Source: JASJGK01 sp033791585 (GTDB lineage Bacteria; SAR324; XYD2-FULL-50-16). From it: a DNA stretch of 16,304 nt. The stretch is from NCBI GenBank assembly GCA_033791585.1, contig JASJGK010000053.1, positions 1-16,304 on the forward strand, in the 5' to 3' direction. This document shows, piece after piece, positions 1 through 5,297 of the stretch. Below the pieces are notes generated by a model. That model had not been told where the DNA came from, searched no databases, and worked only from the letters and a program-made list of their open reading frames with translations. The stretch's first letter is position 1; every line of letters starts with the position of its first letter. The translations under genes were made by a program, and so were the position numbers.

Positions 1-296
1 TAGGCGCTATCTCAGTACACGGTACTTGTGGCGCAGTTGGAACAATCTTACTTGGATTTTTAGACGCAGAAAACGGACTTTTCTACGGCGGTGGCTTTGC
101 ACTTCTTAAGTCACAGATCATCGGTGTGGTTTCTATCGGAGCATGGGCTTTCTTAAGCTCACTAGTTCTTTTCAAAATTGTAGATATGGTAATTGGCTTA
201 CGTGTTAGCGAAGAAGACGAAGTTACAGGTCTTGACCTTACTGAGCACGGTGCCAGTGCATATCCTAACTTTTTATTAAGTGTCTTAAAATCATAA
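1..296 (+). CDS. amt: Ammonium transporter (Amt), C-terminal part, cut by window start
   Basis: This reading frame enters from the left edge (first full codon at base 3) and ends with TAA at 294-296, giving the last 97 residues of an Amt/MEP/Rh ammonium channel. Amt proteins are trimeric inner-membrane channels for ammonium. What is visible: the SVHGTCGA segment near the start, whose His corresponds to the second of the two pore histidines of the family; glycine-rich transmembrane stretches; and the typical cytosolic tail GLRVSEEDEVTGLDLTEHG followed by AYP. In this family the tail contacts the P-II protein, and a P-II gene lies two genes downstream on the same strand, so the three genes are probably one operon. 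The start codon and most membrane segments are outside the window. Family assignment is firm. Confidence 0.93.
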   Translation, partial: GAISVHGTCGAVGTILLGFLDAENGLFYGGGFALLKSQIIGVVSIGAWAFLSSLVLFKIVDMVIGLRVSEEDEVTGLDLTEHGASAYPNFLLSVLKS

Positions 297-320
297 GACC
301 AATATTTATTTAAAACAAAG

Positions 321-339
321 GGAGCTGAATACCAGCTCT
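321..339 (+). promoter_or_regulatory. Intercistronic hairpin between amt and torF
   Basis: GAGCTG at 322-327 pairs with CAGCTC at 333-338 around the loop AATAC, with a further G-U pair outside. It has no T-tract, so it is not an obvious terminator. It sits 27 bases before the ATG of the next gene. A stronger hairpin occupies the equivalent position before glnK, so the two may be related mRNA processing or stability elements. Confidence 0.45.
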
Positions 340-365
340 CTAAAAGATCACATTTGGAGAAAAAA

Positions 366-1169
366 ATGTTAAAACAAATCCTAACTTTATGCACATTTGC
401 AATGCTAACAACAGCCCCAGTATTTGCAGAAGAAATGGCAGCTGAGATGGCCCCTGAAATGGCAGCCCCAGCAGAATCCTCAGCACCAGTCGCTATTGGC
501 GGTTATGTTGGTGCCGTAAGTAATTATGTTTGGCGTGGTACGCAGCAAAATTCAGGTGCAGCAAGTGTTCAAGGTGGTTTAGACCTTAGCTTTCCAGCAG
601 TTGAAGGCTTAGGCTTAGGTCTTTGGGTTGCCTCAATTGGTGGCGGCGACACTAGAAACGAAACAGATTATTATGTTTCTTATGAAGGCTCAGCAGGCGA
701 TTTGGGTTATTCAACTGGTTTGACTCTTTACTCATATGACTTTTCTACCTTTACAACTATTACCAAATCTGGTGAAGAAGTAAACGTAGCCGTACAGAAA
801 GAAATTTCTTTAGGCCTAAGCTATGGTGATTTTGGTTTTACTTACTACACAGTATTAGCTGATGACTCAACTTACGGCGCTGGTGATGACGCAGAATCTT
901 CAATCGGACTTGATTGGGTAGCCTTAAGCTACGGTACTAGTTTAATTGGTATGGATTTAGGTGTGACTTACGAAACTGGTTCTTACAACCAGCAGTGGGT
1001 TAACGCTGGCAACGCACTTGAAACAACTGCAATTGCTACTTACTCATTAGGTAAATCAATCTCAGATAGTACTTCAGTTTCTTTTAACGGAACTAAGGTG
1101 TTAACAAACTCAGATGTAGGTGATGCCTTGAAAAATGAATTCTGGATGTCAATGGACTTGTCCTTCTAA
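366..1169 (+). CDS. TorF family putative porin (TIGR02001-type outer membrane protein)
   Basis: The product is an outer-membrane beta-barrel protein of 267 residues. The ATG at 366 is chosen because GGAGA at 356-360 lies five bases upstream. A longer frame from a TTG at 354 would start inside that ribosome-binding site. The N-terminus is a clear signal peptide: MLKQ, a hydrophobic core, then cleavage near VFA-EE. An Ala/Met/Glu/Pro-rich linker follows (residues about 20-40). Then comes the family hallmark, VSNYVWRGTQQN, followed by alternating amphipathic strands such as GLDLSF and GLGLGLWVAS. The protein ends in Phe, as expected for BAM-inserted barrels. Genes of this family are known next to amt and P-II genes, so a role in passing small nitrogen compounds across the outer membrane is plausible. 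The substrate is unproven. Confidence 0.82.
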   Translation: MLKQILTLCTFAMLTTAPVFAEEMAAEMAPEMAAPAESSAPVAIGGYVGAVSNYVWRGTQQNSGAASVQGGLDLSFPAVEGLGLGLWVASIGGGDTRNETDYYVSYEGSAGDLGYSTGLTLYSYDFSTFTTITKSGEEVNVAVQKEISLGLSYGDFGFTYYTVLADDSTYGAGDDAESSIGLDWVALSYGTSLIGMDLGVTYETGSYNQQWVNAGNALETTAIATYSLGKSISDSTSVSFNGTKVLTNSDVGDALKNEFWMSMDLSF

Positions 1170-1181
1170 CAACTAATTGAT

Positions 1182-1204
1182 CAGCCCCAGTTCAACTGGG
1201 GCTG
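1182..1204 (+). promoter_or_regulatory. Intercistronic perfect hairpin before glnK
   Basis: CAGCCCCAG at 1182-1190 and CTGGGGCTG at 1196-1204 form a perfect 9-bp GC-rich stem, extendable by two A-T pairs in the loop. No T-tract follows; the glnK ribosome-binding site GGAGA begins five bases after the stem. It could partially terminate, block ribosomes, or protect mRNA ends and so set the glnK to porin ratio. The mechanism is inferred. Confidence 0.6.
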
Positions 1205-1218
1205 CATTGGAGAAAAAA

Positions 1219-1557
1219 ATGAAAAAAATTGAAGCGATTATAAAGCCGTTCAAAACTGAGGCTGTTAGAGATGCTTTAGAAGCGGCAGGTATCTTAGGTA
1301 TGACTGTTAGCGAAGTGAAAGGTTTTGGTAGGCAAAAAGGCCACACCGAGCTTTATCGTGGTGCAGAATATCAGGTAGATTTTGTTTCTAAAGTGAAAAT
1401 TGAGATCGCACTTAAGGCCGACCAAGTGGATAAGGCTGTGGATGTGATTGTTGAAGCTGCTGGAACTGGCAAGATTGGTGATGGTAAAATCTTCGTCTTA
1501 CCACTTGAGCAAGTGATCAAAATTCGTACTAACGAACGTGGTGAAGCCGCTATTTAA
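1219..1557 (+). CDS. glnK: P-II family nitrogen regulatory protein
   Basis: This is a 112-residue P-II signal protein, the standard family length. P-II trimers sense 2-oxoglutarate and ATP/ADP and control ammonium uptake and nitrogen metabolism; GlnK-type members bind and close Amt channels through the T-loop. Visible evidence: the N-terminus MKKIEAIIKPFK, the T-loop GFGRQKGHTELYRGAEY with the uridylylation-type tyrosine at residue 51, the B-loop AAGTGKIGDGKIFVLPLE (about 82-99), and the C-terminal IRTNERGEAAI. The ATG at 1219 is preceded by GGAGA at the same spacing as in the porin gene; an upstream-extended frame from 1177 would run through the intergenic hairpin and is rejected. Location in an amt operon favours the name glnK over glnB. 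The intact Tyr51 suggests a GlnD-type uridylyltransferase elsewhere in the genome. Confidence 0.95.
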   Translation: MKKIEAIIKPFKTEAVRDALEAAGILGMTVSEVKGFGRQKGHTELYRGAEYQVDFVSKVKIEIALKADQVDKAVDVIVEAAGTGKIGDGKIFVLPLEQVIKIRTNERGEAAI

Positions 1558-1577
1558 TTAGTCTTTACCTTTTACAT

Positions 1578-1608
1578 AGAGGGGAGAGAATTAAAATCTT
1601 TCCCTTCT
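1578..1608 (+). promoter_or_regulatory. Hairpin in the glnK 3' region
   Basis: AGAGGGGAGAGA (1578-1589) pairs over 12 positions with TCTTTCCCTTCT (1597-1608), using two G-U pairs, around a 7-base loop. The G-U pairs mean the fold works in the plus-strand RNA only. No T-tract follows, so it looks like a 3'-end stability element of the amt-glnK mRNA. A second simple stem, CCAATC/GATTGG, follows at 1639-1660. Confidence 0.4.
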
Positions 1609-1663
1609 GGTAAAAACACCTGTATAATTTAATTAAATCCAATCAACGTTTTTAGATTGGTAG

Positions 1664-1691
1664 AAAAAACCCTGCCGCAACCAGGGTTTTT
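1664..1691 (+). terminator. Rho-independent terminator after glnK
   Basis: AAAAACCCTG (1665-1674) pairs perfectly with CAGGGTTTTT (1682-1691) around a 7-base loop. The A and T tracts make it usable from both sides, ending the glnK mRNA and shielding against transcription from the minus-strand gene at 2073-2708. Confidence 0.8.
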
Positions 1692-1760
1692 GAGTTTAAA
1701 AAAATGCCTGTTTAAGTTTTAGGCAACTTGCATCGGAGCATCTTTTTGGGCTCAAATCCG

Positions 1761-1807
1761 AAACCCAAGGGTACCTAAAGCCCTTGGGTTTTTCGCATAG
1801 CGAAAAA
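1761..1807 (+). terminator. Second terminator with an overlapping alternative hairpin
   Basis: AAACCCAAGGG (1761-1771) pairs with CCCTTGGGTTT (1781-1791), an 11-bp perfect stem followed by further T. The T-tract is also the left arm of another hairpin, TTTTTCGC (1789-1796) with GCGAAAAA (1800-1807) around ATA. The two stems cannot form fully together. Being symmetric, the first stem should work in both directions between the convergent genes. Confidence 0.65.
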
Positions 1808-1821
1808 ATATTCCTTCAGAG

Positions 1822-2030
1822 CTTTATCTCTGACAGATAAAAGAAAAGCCGCAGGCTTTTACAAAACGAAAGAACCCCGCAAACAGACCAGCTGAGAGAG
1901 AAAACTTTAGCTCTGACAGATAAAAGAAAAGCCGCAGGCTTTTACAAAACGAAAGAATCCCGCAAACAGACCAGAAAAATTTCCCTAAAAGAAGCCGCCA
2001 GCTTTCAAAATAAAAGACCCAGAAGAATAC
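1822..2030. repeat. Tandem repeat with terminator-like hairpins, two near-identical copies and a diverged third
   Basis: Copy 1 (1822-1891) and copy 2 (1905-1974) are 70 bases long, differ at two positions and are 83 bases apart. A shorter, diverged third copy is visible at about 1986-2030 (AAAAGAAGCCG and following). Each of the first two contains AAAAGCC-GCA-GGCTTTT (1844-1860 and 1927-1943). On the minus strand this stem is followed by T-rich sequence and resembles an intrinsic terminator. The array lies directly downstream of the minus-strand gene ending at 2073, so it may act as repeated terminators for it. The 1824-2054 reading frame on the minus strand is a by-product of the repeat. 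Confidence 0.85.
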
Positions 2031-2072
2031 AGCCCTGCTTAATTTAAACTTCAATCAAAAGAGATTGCTCCT

Positions 2073-2708
2073 TTAATGTACTTTACCTTCTCTAAGGTTC
2101 TGAGCATATTCTTCAATTTTTAGGTGCAAGTCACTTTTCTTTTTGTTGGCAATGTCAAATTGAGCATCTAAGTTATCTTTTGCTGATTTTGTTAATCCCC
2201 GTTGTCCAGCAAGAACAGATGGATATTTTTCCTTAATTTTCAATTGTGCAAGTTCATTAAAATCCGGTCGGAGCAAAGGAAAACGAACTAAAAAAACAGA
2301 AAAAACCTCAAATAGGTTTTCAGATACGGTCTCTGCCTCCTTTTCCATTTTGATTGGATCAGCGTTCACAAAAAGAGTGTCCCCTTTTCTCATAGGGTCA
2401 AGAGTCTTCACAATAAAAATTGTTTTTTGAATATTAACTAAGAAGCGGTCAACTAAAATACAAAGGTTCTCTAACCTAACCAGATCCTCTTCGATCTTTT
2501 TGGTTGTTGATGTGCGCTTGTGGGCAAGATTCTCCCTGTCTTGGATAGATTTCTGGACTAGTTTTTCTTTATCAAAGCTAAATCTATTTGTAATTACTGT
2601 AATTACTGTAATTAATATAGTCCCAATAATACCTAAGGCAACGCCTGCAAGAGATTGATAATCCTTGGCCACTTGCGCCCATGTTACTATTTCTACTGGA
2701 TCTGCCAT
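2073..2708 (-). CDS. Uncharacterised single-span membrane protein with coiled-coil
   Basis: I do not recognise a family for this 211-residue protein. Residues 1-20 are short and polar, residues about 21-40 (AGVALGIIGTILITVITVIT) form one transmembrane helix, and the rest is a charged, Lys/Glu-rich helical region. Heptad-like stretches at about 45-100 and 175-205 suggest coiled-coil oligomerisation. The likely topology is a small N-terminal part outside and a cytosolic helical domain, but the sequence does not decide this. The VIT-VIT segment is encoded by a 9-base tandem microrepeat around 2592-2617. No good Shine-Dalgarno precedes the ATG (only AAAGC), so expression may be weak. It stands alone between non-coding stretches, with terminator-bearing repeats downstream. 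Coding status rests on frame length and coherent protein character. Confidence 0.65.
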   Translation of the reverse strand: MADPVEIVTWAQVAKDYQSLAGVALGIIGTILITVITVITNRFSFDKEKLVQKSIQDRENLAHKRTSTTKKIEEDLVRLENLCILVDRFLVNIQKTIFIVKTLDPMRKGDTLFVNADPIKMEKEAETVSENLFEVFSVFLVRFPLLRPDFNELAQLKIKEKYPSVLAGQRGLTKSAKDNLDAQFDIANKKKSDLHLKIEEYAQNLREGKVH

Positions 2709-3206
2709 TTTTTGCTTTATATCTAGGTTTGCGGTCTTTTGTGTAGATATAAGTTGCTTAGATTACGGGGTGTTTATGCTTTGTGCAAATAGAATGTCTT
2801 TTTGGGGCACAACTAGTTTCTCTCTTAAAATCAGGTAGCGAAAGTTTTAAGTCTGAATCTTTGACCCTATCTCCGCAGGATCGTTCTTCTAAAATGACCA
2901 GATTATGGTTTGCTTCTTCTCTTCTTTTTGGGCGGGCAAAAAGAAGCAAAAACCCGCCCTCTACCTCAAAGCTAGTTATCGCCAATTCCCAGCCATGTAA
3001 TTATCTTTCTTTAAAACAAGTAGGTTTTCGATTCTTAAATCCACCCTGTAGGCGATGCTTTCGCTTTTCGCTAATGAGGGCTGTTTACCCACTGCTATCC
3101 CTTAACCTAACCAGTTAAGAGGGGTTTTAGGTCTCCACGGCTACTTTTTAACCTCTTAAGAGAGAAGAGTTGTGGTTTTACTATGCCTAGCCAGAAAACC
3201 AAAAAT
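2709..3206. other. Non-coding stretch with nested inverted repeats
   Basis: No convincing gene is seen here. Two overlapping frames (2783-3118 plus, 2758-2985 minus) have low-complexity, Ser/Arg/Pro-rich or Lys/Arg/Glu-rich translations with no ribosome-binding site and read as shadows of a structured DNA element. The core is at 2921-2959: CTTCTTTTTG (2921-2930) is the exact inverse of CAAAAAGAAG (2937-2946), while GGGCGGG (2930-2936) can instead pair with CCCGCCC (2953-2959). Further right, CTTAAC (3101-3106) pairs with GTTAAG (3114-3119), and TTAAGAGG (3115-3122) with CCTCTTAA (3152-3159). The element may be a degenerate repeat present elsewhere in the genome. Confidence 0.5.
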
Positions 3207-3236
3207 TCGACAATTAACTCAAACCTAAGCTACAAT
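3207..3236 (+). promoter_or_regulatory. Sigma-70-type promoter for the DUF6868 gene
   Basis: TCGACA (3207-3212) and TACAAT (3231-3236) are each one base from the -35 and -10 consensus, with an 18-base spacer. The predicted start near 3243 gives a 75-base leader with two nested stems: CCCCT (3249-3253) with AGGGG (3287-3291), and CGCC (3261-3264) with GGCG (3272-3275). Confidence 0.5.
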
Positions 3237-3317
3237 AATCTAAAGATACCCCTCTTGTCTCGCCCGTGATAGGCGCAGGTCTAGAAAGGGGCAATCAAAA
3301 ATGGGAGCTTAGTCACT

Positions 3318-3566
3318 ATGGATACATACATTTTTCAAGAATTCTTTTTTTGGTGTTTTGTCATCAATTTTGGTCTCTATACCTTTTCGGCTCTAGCTAT
3401 TTTGATTTTTAAGGGCTTGGTCGTTACCATCCACCAAAAGCTGTTTGGTTTTGATGAGGCGACAACCTTAAAGGAAATGCATCGCTATTTAGCTAAATTC
3501 AAACTCTTGGTTATCATCTTCAACTTCACCCCTTGGCTTAGCCTGTATATGATAAATGGGGGCTAA
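3318..3566 (+). CDS. Small DUF6868-like inner-membrane protein
   Basis: This is an 82-residue membrane protein with two predicted helices: residues about 9-33 (FFFWCFVINFGLYTFSALAI) and about 60-78. They are separated by an amphipathic, basic segment with Lys, His and Phe (LVVTIHQKLFGFDEATTLKEMHRY). The pattern WC-x-VINFG near the N-terminus, then the HQKLFG segment, then a second helix ending with LVIIFNFTPWLSLYMI matches my memory of the DUF6868 family, whose function is unknown. The ATG has GGGAG ten bases upstream (3303-3307), and a promoter lies at 3207-3236, so it is probably transcribed alone. A strong terminator follows at 3644-3677. The family call is from pattern memory only. Confidence 0.72.
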   Translation: MDTYIFQEFFFWCFVINFGLYTFSALAILIFKGLVVTIHQKLFGFDEATTLKEMHRYLAKFKLLVIIFNFTPWLSLYMINGG

Positions 3567-3643
3567 ATGCTTGTGGAATAGGCCTTAAAAGGTCTAAAGC
3601 CCTTAAGACTCAGAGCCTCTAAAACCTAAAAAAAGGCCAAAAA

Positions 3644-3680
3644 AAAAGGAATGAAAACCGAGGTCATCATTCCTTTTCTT
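3644..3680. terminator. Bidirectional terminator between convergent genes
   Basis: AAAAGGAATGA (3644-3654) pairs perfectly over 11 bp with TCATTCCTTTT (3667-3677), with a 12-base loop, T-rich sequence on the right and A-rich on the left. It serves the DUF6868 gene on the plus strand and can also stop readthrough from the cold shock gene on the minus strand. Confidence 0.75.
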
Positions 3681-3699
3681 TATAAAACTAATCTAAAAA

Positions 3700-3822
3700 C
3701 CACCTCTAGTACCAAGGTGGATAATCCACCTTTACCCAATCCTTCGGGCAATAGTAGTCTGCTAAATTTAAGAAAATTTAGTTACAACAGGGGAACTAAG
3801 GAGCTTTTTTAAATAAAAGCTC
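3700..3822. other. Cluster of further inverted repeats downstream of the cold shock gene
   Basis: Three stems follow each other. CCACCT (3700-3705) can pair with AGGTGG (3715-3720), but AAGGTGG (3714-3720) can also pair with CCACCTT (3726-3732), so they compete. CTAAATTT (3762-3769) pairs with AAATTTAG (3774-3781). GAGCTTTT (3801-3808) pairs with AAAAGCTC (3815-3822) and is the nearest candidate end structure for the minus-strand cold shock mRNA, though it lacks a clean T-tract. Confidence 0.45.
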
Positions 3823-3835
3823 TATTTGGTTCGGG

Positions 3836-4030
3836 TTAAAGCGCTTTCACACTAACGGCACAAGGCCCTTTTTTTCCTTCACCAACTTCAAATTCAACTT
3901 TGTCATTTTCATTCAAAGTATCGCCAGCGATATCTGAAATATGAACAAATAAGTCTTTTCCGCCGTCTTCTGGAGTGATAAAACCGAAACCTTTAGCGTC
4001 GTTAAAAAACTTTACAATACCTGTACTCAT
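3836..4030 (-). CDS. Cold shock protein (CspA family)
   Basis: This is a single cold shock domain of 64 residues, typical of bacterial Csp RNA chaperones, which bind single-stranded RNA and melt structure in mRNAs. Both nucleic-acid-binding motifs are intact: RNP1 KGFGFIT (residues 13-19) and RNP2 DLFVHI (26-31), and the N-terminus MSTGIVKFFNDAKGFGFI is canonical. The C-terminus GKKGPCAVSVKAL fits the usual GPQAxNV strand. AAGGAA lies just before the ATG on the minus strand. The 5' region holds three copies of ATTGTAGA and is long and AT-rich, which suits the regulated untranslated leaders known in this family. The gene is monocistronic by context: FNR upstream is 187 bases away. Confidence 0.96.
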   Translation of the reverse strand: MSTGIVKFFNDAKGFGFITPEDGGKDLFVHISDIAGDTLNENDKVEFEVGEGKKGPCAVSVKAL

Positions 4031-4076
4031 AACATTCCTTTTCTTTTTAAAAAAAATTCGCCACCTTTATGGCAGC

Positions 4077-4138
4077 TCTACAATTTTTATGATAAATAAA
4101 ATTTTAAGTAAAGGAAATTCTACAATCGCCTCTACAAT
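4077..4138 (-). promoter_or_regulatory. Three direct repeats upstream of the cold shock gene
   Basis: On the plus strand TCTACAAT occurs at 4077-4084, 4119-4126 and 4131-4138 (ATTGTAGA on the coding strand). The first and third extend to CTCTACAATTT. Copies two and three are 12 bases apart and copy one is 42 bases further, in the likely leader or promoter of the cold shock gene. They could be regulator sites. I could not settle a single promoter here. Confidence 0.4.
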
Positions 4139-4216
4139 TTAGGTGTTTTCTTTTACTTTTCCTAGCTTCTTAGGCTTAAAATAAGCATCTAGACGGGTAA
4201 AAAAAATTTAAAAAAA

Positions 4217-5095
4217 CTAATAAACTTCAATGTTCCAGCGACCTTCCTCCTTATAGTTTTTCAACATTTCTTCCCAATCCAGACCGTCGGCCTTGGCCCA
4301 GCTGGTAAAAATTTCCTTTACACTGTGTTCTAAGGCTTTCATCCCACAGAGGTAGAAACTAAAATTGCCACCCTTGACCATCTGCCAAAGTTCTTCTTTC
4401 GCTTCTAGAATTCGATCTTGCACATAGGCTTTTTCATCACCTTGCGAAAGGGCTTGGTAGGCCTCAAAGGTGCTGTTAGTAAAGTATTGACCGATGTCGT
4501 TACTCTCTTCATTCATATAAAGGCTCTCCATGCCCGTTTTGGCACCGTAAAAGAGGCGAATTTTCCCATCCCACTGGCCACGCTCGTGGTAAACATGTTG
4601 GATGAAAGAGCGGAAGGGCGCTATGCCCGTTCCCACTGCCACCATGATCAGGTTTACACTGCCATCGCTGGGTAGTAAAAATCGGCGCCCTGTGGGGCCA
4701 GTAAGTTGAATCTGGTCGCCTACATTAAGGTCGCAAATAAAGTTAGAAGCCACACCCCTTTGCTCTGTACCCTTTTCATCTGTATAGATAACTCGCTTTA
4801 CACAAAGACTCACAGAGGTACAATCACCTTTATCGCCTTTGCGGGCTGAGGCAATAGAATAAAGCCGCACCCTGTGGTTTTTGCCCGGTTCCCGCTCCCC
4901 CGGTGCAACTACACCTAAAGACTGGCCTTCGATATATTCAATACCGCTGCCTTCAATGTTGAGTAAAATATGGCGGATGTCATCCACGCTTCCTTCTGTT
5001 GTCAAACGTCTATTCTCTAGAACTGTTGCAACAAATGGAACCTTGGGTTTGTACTGATTCCCTGGGGTGGGGATTACCTTTTCAACAATTTTCAT
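4217..5095 (-). CDS. Plant-type (plastidic-like) ferredoxin-NADP(+) reductase
   Basis: This FAD enzyme of 292 residues exchanges electrons between NADP(H) and ferredoxin or flavodoxin in the cytosol. The ATG at 5095 is used because AGGA lies nine bases upstream; the frame also has a TTG at 5116 but without that signal. Motifs in order: the FAD-binding RLYSIAS at 77-83; GVASNF at 114-119 for the FAD pyrophosphate; GTGIAPFRSF at 155-164 for the nicotinamide nucleotide; YLCGMK near 248-253; and a C-terminal Tyr292 (ending IEVY), which in plastid-type enzymes stacks on the flavin. The usual S-R pair contacting the NADP 2'-phosphate reads S-Q here, while the following K-x-Y-V-Q is kept. No photosynthesis genes are nearby, so supply of reduced ferredoxin is the likely role. 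Confidence 0.88.
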   Translation of the reverse strand: MKIVEKVIPTPGNQYKPKVPFVATVLENRRLTTEGSVDDIRHILLNIEGSGIEYIEGQSLGVVAPGEREPGKNHRVRLYSIASARKGDKGDCTSVSLCVKRVIYTDEKGTEQRGVASNFICDLNVGDQIQLTGPTGRRFLLPSDGSVNLIMVAVGTGIAPFRSFIQHVYHERGQWDGKIRLFYGAKTGMESLYMNEESNDIGQYFTNSTFEAYQALSQGDEKAYVQDRILEAKEELWQMVKGGNFSFYLCGMKALEHSVKEIFTSWAKADGLDWEEMLKNYKEEGRWNIEVY

Positions 5096-5146
5096 GGTTT
5101 TTCCTAGAGGGTTCAACGAGCAATATTATTCTGGTATTTAATATGT

Positions 5147-5175
5147 AGAATAGTTAGATTCTAATGCAGTAGCAA
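5147..5175 (-). promoter_or_regulatory. Candidate promoter for the ferredoxin-NADP reductase gene
   Basis: On the minus strand TTGCTA (5175-5170) and TATTCT (5152-5147) are separated by 17 bases, about 50 bases before the chosen ATG. The match is moderate. Confidence 0.35.
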
Positions 5176-5297
5176 CCACTTATTTTTGGGGCTTTAGAAA
5201 AATTTATACTTGTGTGTGAATTTTTTCCTTTACGCTTTGGGCTTAAGCCTTTTATTTTAAAACAAAAACTAATTTTTTAGACCTAAAAAAAGCAACC

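Noticed and set aside
83..394. Minus-strand frame of 103 residues over the end of amt
   Set aside because: It lies antisense to the clear Amt frame and has no recognisable protein pattern.
1828..1974. Possible CRISPR array
   Set aside because: Only two full copies, 64-70 bases long with a single 13-19-base spacer, no cas genes; it is a tandem repeat with hairpins.
1824..2054. Minus-strand frame of 76 residues
   Set aside because: Its translation repeats because it runs through the tandem DNA repeat; no ribosome-binding site.
2758..3118. Two opposing frames (2783-3118 plus, 2758-2985 minus) as small genes
   Set aside because: Low-complexity translations on both strands, no ribosome-binding sites, and underlying inverted repeats explain the open frames.
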